Origin: PWQG01 sp040882255
GTDB taxonomy: Bacteria; Pseudomonadota; Gammaproteobacteria; Pseudomonadales; Pseudohongiellaceae
DNA length: 64,000 nt
NCBI GenBank assembly: GCA_040882255.1
Contig: JBBEBP010000016.1
Span: forward strand, 62,001-126,000
Reading direction: 5' to 3'
A program made the translations under genes and the position numbers. Numbering within the stretch: the first letter of the stretch is position 1; the number at the start of each line of letters is the position of its first letter. Positions 8,990-17,624 of the stretch are shown one piece after another. The notes beneath the pieces were generated by a model. It saw only the letters and a program-made list of their open reading frames with translations. It made no database searches and was not told where the DNA came from.

Positions 8990-9165
8990 TCCGTCTTTCT
9001 CCGTTGCAGCAGCTTTACGCCCTTGTGGAAGCAGTATAGGGAACGTCTGAGCGCTCGGGAATGTGACATAACGCCGCACAGCTGCGCTTGTCTGCAACAT
9101 AAGATACTATGGAGAAGCAGCGCGATAACACGCAGCCCCGGCAACCCTGAACGGATATTTTTATC

Positions 9166-10458
9166 ATGCACCATGACCAGACAGACAGCTCCCGCCGCCA
9201 GTTCCTGAACACCAGCCTGCGTACCTCGGCCGCGCTGCTGGCCGGCGTGACCGCCATCCAGACCCGGATCGCCACGGCACAGAATGATGCCGCCAGTCAG
9301 ATTCCCGGCAACGGCAATGGAGAGGACTACTGGCGGCTGGTACGCGGCCAGTTCTCCTTCGCCGAAACAGCCGTCCCGATGAACGCCGCCAATCTGTGCC
9401 CGTCATTCCGGGCGGTGGCGGAAAATGTGGAGTGGCTGACCGCCGATATCGACCGGGACTGTTCCTTCAACAACCGGGCGAAGTTTTCCCCGTTACTGGA
9501 GGAAGCACGCGGCAGTGTGGCGGCGCAGCTCAACGTCAGTGCCGACGAGATAGCGCTGGTCCGCAACACCAGTGAAGCCAATAACATCATCAATAACGGC
9601 CTCGACCTGGAGGCCGGCGATGAGGTTCTGTTGTGGGATCAGAACCACCCGACCAATAACGTCGCCTGGGAGGTGCGGGCCGCACGCTACGGTATCCGGC
9701 TCCGGCGTGTCAGCACGCCGGCACAGCCGGCGGGGCCCGGAGAACTGCTGGATGCATTCACCTCGCAGTTCACGGACCGCACGCGGGTCCTGGCCCTGAC
9801 CCATGTATCGAACGTCAGCGGCGTCCGCTTGCCGGTGGCCGAACTGGCCGAGGCAGCACACGCCCGGGGCATTCATGTGCACGTGGATGGCGCCCAGACC
9901 TGGGGCGCCATGGCGCTGGACCTGCGCGCCATGGGGGCTGACTCGTTCACCGCCAGCGCCCACAAATGGTATATGGGCCCCAAGGAGGTGGGATTGCTGT
10001 ATGTGCGGAGGGACCGGATCGACGCAATCTGGCCCTCGGTGATCGCACCCGGATGGGGCGACGGGGCGGACACAAGCCTGGAAGGCGCCCGGAAGTTCGA
10101 ATCATTGGGTCAGCGGGACGACGCCGCGTTGGCCGGATTGGGTGTGACGGCCGCCATTCATGATGAAATCGGTCCGGTACGTATCGAGAACCGGGTGCGG
10201 GAACTGTCACAGCGGCTGAAAGAAGGGATCACTGATCTCGGGCTGAACCTGGTCACTCCGATGGACCCGGCACTGAGCCTGGGGGTGGTGATCACTGAAG
10301 CACCAGAGGGGCGGGGTGGCGAGATCAGCAACCGCCTGTATACGGAATACGGCATCGCCGGCGCTTCCACGGGGGGCATCCGCCTCTGCCCGACCATCTA
10401 CAACACGAACGCCCATATTGATCGGGCCATCGACGGTCTCCGGGCCCTGCTGACCTGA
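9166..10458 (+). CDS. Tat-exported class V aminotransferase-fold PLP enzyme
   Basis: The 430-aa protein begins with a twin-arginine signal (SRRQFLNTS, then a hydrophobic Ala/Leu stretch ending ATAQ), so it should be exported folded with its cofactor. The catalytic fold is class V: HVDGAQTWG (Asp241 for the pyridine nitrogen) and TASAHKWYMGPKEVG (Lys267 as Schiff-base lysine). The closest named relatives are isopenicillin N epimerase-like and cysteine desulfurase-like proteins; the reaction is not predictable. It is divergent from the TonB receptor and convergent with the penicillin acylase gene. The ribosome site is weak. Confidence 0.9.
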   Translation: MHHDQTDSSRRQFLNTSLRTSAALLAGVTAIQTRIATAQNDAASQIPGNGNGEDYWRLVRGQFSFAETAVPMNAANLCPSFRAVAENVEWLTADIDRDCSFNNRAKFSPLLEEARGSVAAQLNVSADEIALVRNTSEANNIINNGLDLEAGDEVLLWDQNHPTNNVAWEVRAARYGIRLRRVSTPAQPAGPGELLDAFTSQFTDRTRVLALTHVSNVSGVRLPVAELAEAAHARGIHVHVDGAQTWGAMALDLRAMGADSFTASAHKWYMGPKEVGLLYVRRDRIDAIWPSVIAPGWGDGADTSLEGARKFESLGQRDDAALAGLGVTAAIHDEIGPVRIENRVRELSQRLKEGITDLGLNLVTPMDPALSLGVVITEAPEGRGGEISNRLYTEYGIAGASTGGIRLCPTIYNTNAHIDRAIDGLRALLT

Positions 10459-10485
10459 GCGGTAACAGGAATACCTGTCACCGCT
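10458..10485. terminator. Shared hairpin between convergent genes, likely bidirectional terminator
   Basis: AGCGGTAACAGG (10458-10469) pairs with CCTGTCACCGCT (10474-10485) around an AATA loop with one mismatch. It spans the 25-base gap between the two convergent stop codons. There is no clear T-run on either side, so strength is uncertain. Confidence 0.6.
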
Positions 10486-12721
10486 ACTCGCCGGGAGAGT
10501 ACTGCCGCTGCGCCCGGCGCTCGACATCGTCGCGGTAATAGGCGGCTTCCTTGAATTCACCGTCCACATAGCGCTCTGCCTGATCGTCGAAATGCGGCGA
10601 ATCGGGATCGTTGCTCTGCCCCCCGGCCAGCAGCGTTCTGGCCCGGACGCGGTCACCAAACTCGACCACCGCCACGAAACTGTTGCCGGAAGCGCCGTAC
10701 AGGCGCCGGGTGTCCGTATCACGGGCCGGAACGAATGACGCCAGCGCACCCCAGCGCGATGATGCCATCCCCACCGGGAGACTGGGCTGTTCGTCATCAA
10801 AACCCGCGTCGATGGCACCGCTGAGGCGCTGGAAGCGGTTGATTTCGCCCCATGGCATACGCCAGTCTCCGAAGTCCGCCTCCAGTTGCGCCAGCGTATC
10901 GGAAAATACCTGCAGACGCCGCTCCGGGTCACTGTCCGTGCCCATCCAGTTGATCTGCTGCATGGCACTCATGTCATCGGGAGCATCCAGCTCCGCCATA
11001 ACCCGGGTGCCGTAGAAATGCGCCAGGGACATGGCGATGGAGTCGGTGCTGACTTCACCGTCCCATTCACTGAGATAGGAAATCGGCTCCAGCAGCTCCA
11101 GCCACTCTTCCGAATTGTTCACCCAGGCGTCCACCAGACCACCCACCAATTGCTCGAATCCCACCAGATACGGGTCATAGGCCAGTTCGAGCAGGCTGTC
11201 CAGCGTCATGTCCTGTGTCTCTTCCAGCAGTGAAACGGCTCTCACACCCCGGAAATTCTCATCATCCGGCGCCATGTACACCGGATACTCCATACGCTCG
11301 GGACTGTGCTCACCAGCCGCAGTGAACGGCGTGGAATTGGTGTTCTGCAGCCACCCTCCTTCCGGATTGAGCAGAGTGATCATCTCATCAACTTCATGGC
11401 GCCCCTGCCAGTCCGTATCCGGGTCACTGCCATCCACCGGTTGCGAGTAATCGAACCGCAGGTCGCGCCTCGGCATGAAATTACCATGGAAGTAGGCAAT
11501 ATTGCCCGAGGAGTCGGCGAACACCGTGTTGTTGGAAGAGTTGGTGCGAATCTCCATCATCTCCAGGAACTCGTCATAGTTGGCGGTCTTCATGCGCTGG
11601 TAGGACTGCCGCAGCGCATTGACGGGGTCCCAGTTGATCCGCGTCGCCACCCAGTCCCCGTTCTGCTCATGGGTGATCGGCCCCTGGTGAGTGCGATAGG
11701 TGGGGAAGGTCCGCTCGCTCATGCCCTCGTTATCCCGGTATCGCAGCGTCACAGCAGAGGTCTGCACGGGCCGTAGCTCGTCGCCATACCGGTAGAACAG
11801 CTCGTCATCTTCCCGCACGATGTCCTGCACGAACTCGTCCATGAAATCGGCGCCGGTCGAGGTGTGCATCCAGCCGGTATTCTCATTGAAGCCCTGGTAG
11901 ACGAAAAACTGCCCCCAGGTCACCGCGCCGTAGGCGTTCAGGCCTTCCTCGCTGACCACATGAACCTCGCCGCGGAAGTAGAAACTGGTGTGCGGGTTGA
12001 TCAATAACAGCGAATCACCCGAGGCCGTACGGGAACCGGACAGGGCGAAGCCATTGGAGCCGCCCGGTTCCCGGTATTCATCCGGCAGGGCCGGCGGGCG
12101 CACCCCTCCCGGACCCCAGGCTATCTGCGTCAGATCCGCACTATTATCCTGTGCCGTGGAGCGGTCTCCGTAAAAGGCGCGGATGCCGTCCAGCGGAATC
12201 TGCTCTATATCGCCACCGATGGACCCCTCGAAGAAGTAGTACGGCATCCACGGCTCGAAGCGCTCCAGCAGCATCGGCTCGACCTCCGGATGGGTATCCA
12301 GGTAATAGTTCAAGCCGTCGGCAAAGGCCTCGGCGAGCTCCTTAAGCCACGGCGGCGACGTCTCGTAGGCTTCCTCGGCTTCCTGGCGGCTCATATAGAG
12401 CCTGGCCCGCAGGTCACTGTAGAGCGCACTCTCGCCTTCCACCTCGGCCAGACGCCCGATGGCCCAGATATAATTGCGCTCGATGCGCGGAAAATCATCC
12501 TCGGCCTGCGCGTACAGTAACCCGAACACGGCTTCCGCGTCAGTCTGCGCATAGATGTGGGGAACCCCGAAATCATCCCGGTAGATGGTGATACGCTCAG
12601 CGATACCGGCCAGACGCCCGGTGTCGTCTTCTGATCCCGTGGACGGCGGACTGCAAGCGGACAGAACGGTGAACAGAAACAGAGTGGTCAGGAGCGAACA
12701 GTGGAAGGGAAACCGGGTCAT
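10484..12721 (-). CDS. Penicillin acylase family lipoprotein (Ntn hydrolase)
   Basis: The 745-aa protein has a lipoprotein signal with lipobox LSAC (Cys near residue 22), so it is predicted to be membrane-anchored on the periplasmic side. The family cleaves amide bonds in acylated substrates such as penicillins or acyl-homoserine lactones after self-processing into two chains. The DFGVPHIYA motif marks the alpha chain, and EPGGSNGFALSG contains the expected N-terminal nucleophile Ser of the beta chain near residue 222. Length fits the family. The start at 12721 follows AGGAG by 8 bases; upstream open sequence was rejected. The substrate is not determinable; the convergent Tat-exported PLP enzyme is not evidently related. 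Confidence 0.92.
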   Translation of the reverse strand: MTRFPFHCSLLTTLFLFTVLSACSPPSTGSEDDTGRLAGIAERITIYRDDFGVPHIYAQTDAEAVFGLLYAQAEDDFPRIERNYIWAIGRLAEVEGESALYSDLRARLYMSRQEAEEAYETSPPWLKELAEAFADGLNYYLDTHPEVEPMLLERFEPWMPYYFFEGSIGGDIEQIPLDGIRAFYGDRSTAQDNSADLTQIAWGPGGVRPPALPDEYREPGGSNGFALSGSRTASGDSLLLINPHTSFYFRGEVHVVSEEGLNAYGAVTWGQFFVYQGFNENTGWMHTSTGADFMDEFVQDIVREDDELFYRYGDELRPVQTSAVTLRYRDNEGMSERTFPTYRTHQGPITHEQNGDWVATRINWDPVNALRQSYQRMKTANYDEFLEMMEIRTNSSNNTVFADSSGNIAYFHGNFMPRRDLRFDYSQPVDGSDPDTDWQGRHEVDEMITLLNPEGGWLQNTNSTPFTAAGEHSPERMEYPVYMAPDDENFRGVRAVSLLEETQDMTLDSLLELAYDPYLVGFEQLVGGLVDAWVNNSEEWLELLEPISYLSEWDGEVSTDSIAMSLAHFYGTRVMAELDAPDDMSAMQQINWMGTDSDPERRLQVFSDTLAQLEADFGDWRMPWGEINRFQRLSGAIDAGFDDEQPSLPVGMASSRWGALASFVPARDTDTRRLYGASGNSFVAVVEFGDRVRARTLLAGGQSNDPDSPHFDDQAERYVDGEFKEAAYYRDDVERRAQRQYSPGE

Positions 12722-12814
12722 CGGCAGACTCCTGTCAAATGGAAGGTTCGCCCTCACGCGCAAGGGCTCAACCTGAAAGCATAAACCCTGTCACCGAAAA
12801 GTCCAGCCCTCCTT

Positions 12815-13876
12815 TCAGCCACCCGCACCGGCCTTGCCACTATTGTCGTCACCACCGCGTTCATGGGACTTCTTCAGCCGGCGGCTCCAGCGTTGGCGGG
12901 CATAGCGGCGCAGATTCGAGACATTGTCCGTCTCGTCCATGATCTCGCGGCCCAGCATGGTCTCGATGATGTCCTCCATGGTGACGATACCGATCCAGGT
13001 GCCGAGCTCATCGTACACCACAGCCAGGTGCTGACGGTTGACCAGCATTTCGCCAAACAGATACTCGATATTGGTGGTGCCGTTAACGGTCACCGCTTCG
13101 CGGGCTATCTCGCTGAGCGGCGTGGCATCATCCACACACAGCAGGTCCGACTTGTGGACATAGCCGACCGTTCCGCCTTCCTCGTCGATGAGCGGAAATC
13201 GCGAGAAAGGCAGACTGACCGCTTTCTCCCGGAATTCGCCCGCCGTGCTGGCCGGCGCAAAATACTTGCTGACCGTGCGCGGAGTCATGATGGCACTGGT
13301 CTTGATCTCGTGCAGCCGCAGCGTGTTCTGGATAACGCGGCGCTCGTCCTCATCCAGTGCCTGCTGATCCCGCCCGATCTCGGTCAATGCCGAGATCTCC
13401 GCCCGGATATCAGTCTCGATACCGCCGTCTCCCAGCCGGCGGGTGATCTGCTTGGAAAGCCAGATGAACGGCATCAGCACCACGATCAGGAAGCGCAGCG
13501 TGGCAGGCAACGCTGGCGCGATGCTTTTCCAGTACTTGGCACCGATGGTCTTGGGAATGATTTCCGAGAAAATCAGGATGGCCAGGGTCATGCCACCTGA
13601 GGCAACCCCCAGCCAGCTTTCACCATAGAGTACGGTGACCTGCGCCCCGACGCCGGTGGCACCCACCGTATGGGCAACGGTATTGAGCGTCAGGATGGCG
13701 GACAACGGATCATCGATGTTGTCTTTCAGGTCCCGCAACCGCTGGAACAGCGCCGGGCGAGCGCTCTTCAGCGACGCGATATAGCTGGGCGTCACCGATA
13801 ACAGGGCCGCTTCCAGGATGGAACACAGAAACGAGAAGCCAATCGAGGTTACCGCGAAGAGGATCAGCAGAGTCAT
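12815..13876 (-). CDS. CNNM/DUF21 and CBS-domain protein (HlyC/CorC-like, short form)
   Basis: The 353-aa protein has an N-terminal DUF21 membrane domain (about residues 1-145, with three to four hydrophobic segments beginning LLILFAVTSIGFSFLC) followed by a CBS pair (about 195-320, for example IMTPRTV and GIVTMEDIIETMLG). Related proteins are implicated in magnesium and other ion transport. It ends in a basic tail (RRYARQRWSRRLKK) and lacks the C-terminal CorC_HlyC domain of full-length homologues of about 430 aa. The ATG at 13876 has no strong ribosome site. Confidence 0.88.
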   Translation of the reverse strand: MTLLILFAVTSIGFSFLCSILEAALLSVTPSYIASLKSARPALFQRLRDLKDNIDDPLSAILTLNTVAHTVGATGVGAQVTVLYGESWLGVASGGMTLAILIFSEIIPKTIGAKYWKSIAPALPATLRFLIVVLMPFIWLSKQITRRLGDGGIETDIRAEISALTEIGRDQQALDEDERRVIQNTLRLHEIKTSAIMTPRTVSKYFAPASTAGEFREKAVSLPFSRFPLIDEEGGTVGYVHKSDLLCVDDATPLSEIAREAVTVNGTTNIEYLFGEMLVNRQHLAVVYDELGTWIGIVTMEDIIETMLGREIMDETDNVSNLRRYARQRWSRRLKKSHERGGDDNSGKAGAGG

Positions 13877-13976
13877 TATGCAGGGTACTGGCCTAAGGGC
13901 CTGTCAGTGTACCGTCTTTAGGCCGGGGAACAAAACCGGTTCCCGGGTACAGACACAGAAATTCCCGAGGGGAGCC

Positions 13977-14501
13977 CTATGAACCACCCCGGACTCGTCG
14001 CAGAAACGCCTCGAACAGGCCGGTCAGCTCCGGCAGCACTGCAGACAGACGGTGATCGGCCGGCAACAGGTGCAGATCACAGTTGGCGGTTTTCGCGTAG
14101 CGCAGGACATTGTCCGGCGGAATCAGTTCATCGTGCCAGCCATGCACAATGCTGACCCGCTCCAGATCCTCCGGGTACTGCTGTTCCTTCCAACCCGGGA
14201 TATACAGTGCCGGTGCCATCAGAAACACGCCCTGCGGACGCAGCGCGGCGGCAGCCACAAGCGCCACATAGGCGCCCATGCTGGAGCCGACCAGGACCAG
14301 CGGCCGGCGCGACTCTCCCTCCAGTTCATCCAGCAGCCGCCCCACTCGCTCGTCGGGATCCATCATGTCGGTGTAGTCAATGCTGTCCGTGGCCCAGCCG
14401 TGTTTCTCCGCAATGCCGGACAACACGCGGATCTTGGTCCCCTGCGGACCACTTTCCTTGCCGTGCGAGAATACGACAAGCCCTTGATTTTCTTCGCTCA
14501 T
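13977..14501 (-). CDS. Small alpha/beta hydrolase (YqiA-like)
   Basis: The 174-aa protein has a minimal alpha/beta hydrolase core: an N-terminal LVVFSHGKESGPQG oxyanion segment, nucleophile elbow GSSMGAY, an acid in HGWHDELIPP and a late His in LPADHRL. It resembles YqiA/UPF0227-type esterases. I start it at ATG 14501, five bases after AAGGAG, not at the GTG two codons earlier, which lies directly against the ribosome site. Cytoplasmic. It stands alone and is divergent from the secreted-family gene at 14632. The substrate is unknown. Confidence 0.87.
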   Translation of the reverse strand: MSEENQGLVVFSHGKESGPQGTKIRVLSGIAEKHGWATDSIDYTDMMDPDERVGRLLDELEGESRRPLVLVGSSMGAYVALVAAAALRPQGVFLMAPALYIPGWKEQQYPEDLERVSIVHGWHDELIPPDNVLRYAKTANCDLHLLPADHRLSAVLPELTGLFEAFLRRVRGGS

Positions 14502-14566
14502 GATCACTCCTTGTCTCGTGTGGCGTACATTCTATCGCAGCCTGAAGCAACCCGCCGACCCGTCAC

Positions 14567-14595
14567 TTGAACCCGGCGTTCGATTGTTCAATAAT
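14567..14595 (+). promoter_or_regulatory. Candidate sigma-70 promoter of the secreted-family gene
   Basis: TTGAAC at 14567-14572 and AATAAT at 14590-14595 are separated by 17 bases. The predicted start near 14602 gives a leader of about 30 bases holding the GGGGGGAG ribosome site. Confidence 0.5.
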
Positions 14596-14631
14596 CAAGA
14601 CCATACTGATCGAGGCAGGGGGAGTACAGCC

Positions 14632-15657
14632 ATGCAGGCAGCAATGAATCGAAGCCCGGCCGTCCGGGTACTCAGCGGCGTTATCGCCGGCATCCTCTGT
14701 GCCGGAGCTATCGCCCAGAGTGATGACTATGCCGTGCCACGCACCGCGCACGGACATCCTGACCTGCAGGGCGTGTGGAGCAACCAGACCCTCACGCCAC
14801 TGACCCGGGACAGTCAGTTCGGCGAAACACTGGTGCTGAGCCCGGAACAGGTGGCAGCGGTCGAGGGGGCCAACCAGGAATTCCTGGACGCCGAATTCGC
14901 GCCCAGCGACCCCGACCGCGAGGCCGGCGCCGGCGCCCAGGGTGGCAACGACGGCGACACCAATGACGGCTACAACGAGTTCTGGAAAGAAGTGGGCGAC
15001 CGCCTGCAGGTCATCGACGGGGAGCCACGTTCCTCCATCATCGTCGATCCCGCCGACGGACAGATCCCGTACGCCGGCGACCCCCGGGCCCGCTTCCGGC
15101 AGCCGGAAGGTGCCCCCGGCCGCAGTGACGGCCCTGAAGGGCGCCCGCTATCCGAACGTTGTCTGATTTCCTTCGGTAACCACTCCGGACCACCGATGCT
15201 GCCGGTCATGTACAACAACAATTACCGGATCGTGCAGAACGGGGACTATGTCATGATCCTCGCGGAGATGATCAATGACGCCCGCATCATACGGCTCGGC
15301 GGCGACGAACAGCACCACCCGGGCATGGAGAAGTGGATGGGTGACTCCATCGGACGCTGGGAAGGCGACACGCTGGTGGTCGAGACCACCGGCTTTCATC
15401 CGCAACACAGCATCTTCGGCGCCACGCAGGAGGCGATGATCACCGAACGTTTCGAACGCGTTTCCGATAGCAGCATACTCTATACCTTCACGGTGGAAGA
15501 CCCCGAAGTGTTCTCGCGGCCGTGGACTGGCGAACTGCTGTTCAACGCCAAACCGGAAGGTGAGAAAATGTACGAATACGCCTGCCACGAGGGTAACTAT
15601 GCTCTGCCCGGTGTACTGGCCGGCGCGAGGCGTGAGGAAGCCGACGCAGGACAATAA
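14632..15657 (+). CDS. Secreted protein, PDLQGVW family, paralogue A
   Basis: The 341-aa protein has a signal peptide ending AGAIAQ. It belongs to an uncharacterised family with three members in this window. Shared landmarks are PRTAHGHPDLQGVW at the mature N-terminus, ERCL in the middle, YRIVQNGDYVMILAEM, RIIRL, WEGDTLVVET, EDPEVFSRPWT and the C-terminal YACHEGNY. Two conserved cysteines (ERC and YACHEG) may form a disulfide. The start at 14632 follows a strong GGGGGAG site. Relatives are known to me only as hypothetical proteins of marine gammaproteobacteria and acidobacteria. Periplasmic location is inferred from the signal; function is unknown. Confidence 0.85.
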   Translation: MQAAMNRSPAVRVLSGVIAGILCAGAIAQSDDYAVPRTAHGHPDLQGVWSNQTLTPLTRDSQFGETLVLSPEQVAAVEGANQEFLDAEFAPSDPDREAGAGAQGGNDGDTNDGYNEFWKEVGDRLQVIDGEPRSSIIVDPADGQIPYAGDPRARFRQPEGAPGRSDGPEGRPLSERCLISFGNHSGPPMLPVMYNNNYRIVQNGDYVMILAEMINDARIIRLGGDEQHHPGMEKWMGDSIGRWEGDTLVVETTGFHPQHSIFGATQEAMITERFERVSDSSILYTFTVEDPEVFSRPWTGELLFNAKPEGEKMYEYACHEGNYALPGVLAGARREEADAGQ

Positions 15658-15675
15658 AAGGGCAGTCGGTGTTGG

Positions 15676-15705
15676 ACTCTCGCGAAGATCGCCAAGGGCG
15701 CGGAG
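15676..15705 (+). repeat. 30-base intergenic repeat, copy 1
   Basis: Begins ACTCTCGCGAAGATCGCC and ends AAGGGCGCGGAG. It matches copy 2 at 15722-15751 at 28 of 30 bases. Related 'CTCGCAAAGGCGC'-type intergenic repeats occur in many gammaproteobacterial genomes. Confidence 0.85.
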
Positions 15706-15721
15706 AAAGGCATTTTGTTGT

Positions 15722-15751
15722 ACTCTCGCAGAGATCGCCAAGGGCGCGGAG
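15722..15751 (+). repeat. 30-base intergenic repeat, copy 2
   Basis: Differs from copy 1 only at bases 9-10 (AG for GA). The two copies are spaced 46 bases start to start. Confidence 0.85.
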
Positions 15752-15839
15752 GATATACCCTCACGGAGAAGCAGATTAGGCACTGGTCGTTGATGCTATC
15801 TATGTAATGAACCCCCGAAACAGCCGGCTTTCTTATTGG

Positions 15840-15869
15840 TTTCTCTGCGCGCTTGGCGGGCTTGGCGAG
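15840..15869 (-). repeat. Inverted, diverged copy of the intergenic repeat
   Basis: On the minus strand it reads CTCGCCAAGCCCGCCAAGCG then CGCAGAGAAA, resembling the CGCCAAGGGCGCGGAGAAA part of copy 1. The inverted copy would let a transcript fold across the gap between the convergent genes. Confidence 0.55.
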
Positions 15870-15987
15870 ATCAACAAACTCTATTTCGCTTACCCACGAA
15901 TTTTTCGGAAGAGCCTCCGAACAATGACCTGGCGGGGTCACTGCTCGTATAGCTCACACTTGGTAATCCGCCAGTGCACTGTGTCCA

Positions 15988-17355
15988 TTACATCGACTCT
16001 GCCACCGCCTGCACTTCGTCCAGCACCCGCAGGAGGTTTTCGCCCCACAATTTCGCGATCTCTTCCTCGGTGTAGCCCCGCCGCACCAGTTCCAGGGTGA
16101 CGTTAAAGGTCTCGGAGGCGTTCATCCAGCCCTCGACACCTCCGCCGCCATCAAAGTCCGATGTGATGCCCACATGATCGATGCCGATCAGCTCAACCAT
16201 GTAGTCGATGTGGTCCACCAGGTCGGCCACATCCACCGGCGGAGCGATGGCATCGACCTCGGCCTCGATGCGGGGCGCGGCAAGCTCCTCGAGCCGGGCA
16301 AACTGCTCGTCGTATTCCTCTCGCTGCGGGCCATTCAGCTCATTCAGCTCGTCATTGTCCAGCAGAACCAGTCCGATCTCCTCTGCGATCTCTTCCTGCA
16401 GGGCGCGGAGCGCTTCGCGGTTGCGTTCATGCTTCTCCGGGTCGAGATAGGAACGGAAGGCCACGGCCTGCACCACACCACCGGATTCGGCCAGCATCAG
16501 CAGTTCCTCATCGGTCAGGTTGCGGCTGACTGACGGCGCCAGCGCACGCGCCGAGGAATGGGATGCGATGACCGGGGCCTCCGAGAGCTCCATGGACTGC
16601 AGATTGGTCTGAATGGACGGGTGCGACAGGTCGATCATCATGCCGAGGCGGTTCATCTCCCGCACCACTTCACGGCCCAGCTCGCTCAGGCCATCATGCA
16701 TCCAGACATCATCCCGCTCGCCGGTATTGGAGTCCCCCAGCTGGTTGTGCCCGTTGTGGGTCAGGGACATGTAGCGGGCGCCCATTTCGTGAAACGCCTG
16801 CACCCGGTCGAGCTCCATGGCGAGTGGATACCCGTTCTCCACACCGATCATGGCCACCTTCTTGCCTTCAGCAGCAATGCGGCGCACATCGTCCGAGTTG
16901 TAGGCCACCTCGATCCGATCCGGTGCATACTCGTCCGCCAGGCGGTGAATTGCACCAAATTTGTCCATGGCATTGTCGTACGCGGCGGCAAATCCCTCTT
17001 CGGTCAGCTCGTCCTGCCCCGTGTAGACAATGAACCAGGCCACGTCCAGTCCACCGGCCTCCATCTTCGGCAGATTGACCTGCACATCCAGGTCCGAGGT
17101 GTAGTTGTTGTCAGCGGTGAAATTACTGGTATTGATGTCCACATGGGTATCGATGGTGATGACCCGGTCGTGGATATCACGGGCCCGGGCAACCAGCGCT
17201 TCCTCTTCCGACGGCCCGGTGCCGGATGGATTGTCCATGGCGGGTTGCGGGGAGGACGAGGTCTCCTGCGATGCGGGTGGCGACTCCCTGGGCCCACAGG
17301 CAGTGAGCAGGGATACTAGTGAAACGGCACAGACGAAACGGAACGGACTGGACAT
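15988..17355 (-). CDS. Membrane dipeptidase (M19 family) lipoprotein
   Basis: The 455-aa protein carries a lipoprotein signal with LLTAC (Cys20). The M19 zinc dipeptidase motifs are all present: TIDTHVDIN (His-x-Asp), MIGVENGYPL (bridging Glu), MIDLSHPS and VIASHSSAR (His ligands), and GITSDFDGGGG (Asp). The family hydrolyses dipeptides, including D-amino-acid-containing and beta-lactam-like ones. A Ser/Pro-rich linker follows the lipid anchor, and an extra Glu-rich helical segment (about residues 330-375) precedes the final domain part. The ATG at 17355 follows a perfect AGGAGG by 4 bases. Predicted to sit in the periplasm on a membrane. Confidence 0.94.
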   Translation of the reverse strand: MSSPFRFVCAVSLVSLLTACGPRESPPASQETSSSPQPAMDNPSGTGPSEEEALVARARDIHDRVITIDTHVDINTSNFTADNNYTSDLDVQVNLPKMEAGGLDVAWFIVYTGQDELTEEGFAAAYDNAMDKFGAIHRLADEYAPDRIEVAYNSDDVRRIAAEGKKVAMIGVENGYPLAMELDRVQAFHEMGARYMSLTHNGHNQLGDSNTGERDDVWMHDGLSELGREVVREMNRLGMMIDLSHPSIQTNLQSMELSEAPVIASHSSARALAPSVSRNLTDEELLMLAESGGVVQAVAFRSYLDPEKHERNREALRALQEEIAEEIGLVLLDNDELNELNGPQREEYDEQFARLEELAAPRIEAEVDAIAPPVDVADLVDHIDYMVELIGIDHVGITSDFDGGGGVEGWMNASETFNVTLELVRRGYTEEEIAKLWGENLLRVLDEVQAVAESM

Positions 17356-17584
17356 GAAGCCTCCTGAGAGAGAAATGGGCGGCAGGGGTCGTCCTGTACA
17401 ATCCGGAAGCCCCTGATCCTTCACAAGAAGGCAAGAGCCGTGCCGCCCGTTATTATTTTTCAGAAGACATCCTATCAGATATCTGGAAACTTCAGGCAAG
17501 AACAGAAGTGGCCGGAGTGCATGGCCCCCGGCCGGGTTCCTGTGCCTGGAGTCACAGCTGCAACGCTTTCCTTCCGATGGCCGG

Positions 17585-17613
17585 TTCCACTGATCGCCAG
17601 ACGAGCCTATAAT
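17585..17613 (+). promoter_or_regulatory. Promoter of the MATE gene, near-leaderless
   Basis: A perfect TATAAT at 17608-17613 is 17 bases downstream of TTCCAC (17585-17590, a weak -35). The predicted start near 17620 leaves only about five bases before the ATG at 17625, and no ribosome site is visible. Confidence 0.5.
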
Positions 17614-17624
17614 CCGACCCCCTC

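Larger units (their letters stand above)
15658..15987. other. Repeat-bearing intergenic region without a gene
   Basis: These 330 bases lie between convergent genes. No reading frame with a start, ribosome site and plausible protein was found. The region holds two direct copies and one inverted, diverged copy of a 30-base sequence, listed separately. Confidence 0.6.

Noticed and set aside
7787..9208. A 473-codon plus-strand frame opposite the TonB receptor
   Set aside because: Shadow of the receptor codons; it also runs into the aminotransferase start.
10484..12721. Naming the penicillin acylase as an acyl-homoserine lactone acylase
   Set aside because: Family motifs fit both activities; sequence alone does not decide the substrate.
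14500..14631. Long N-terminal extension of paralogue A
   Set aside because: It crosses the promoter and ribosome site and would precede the signal peptide.
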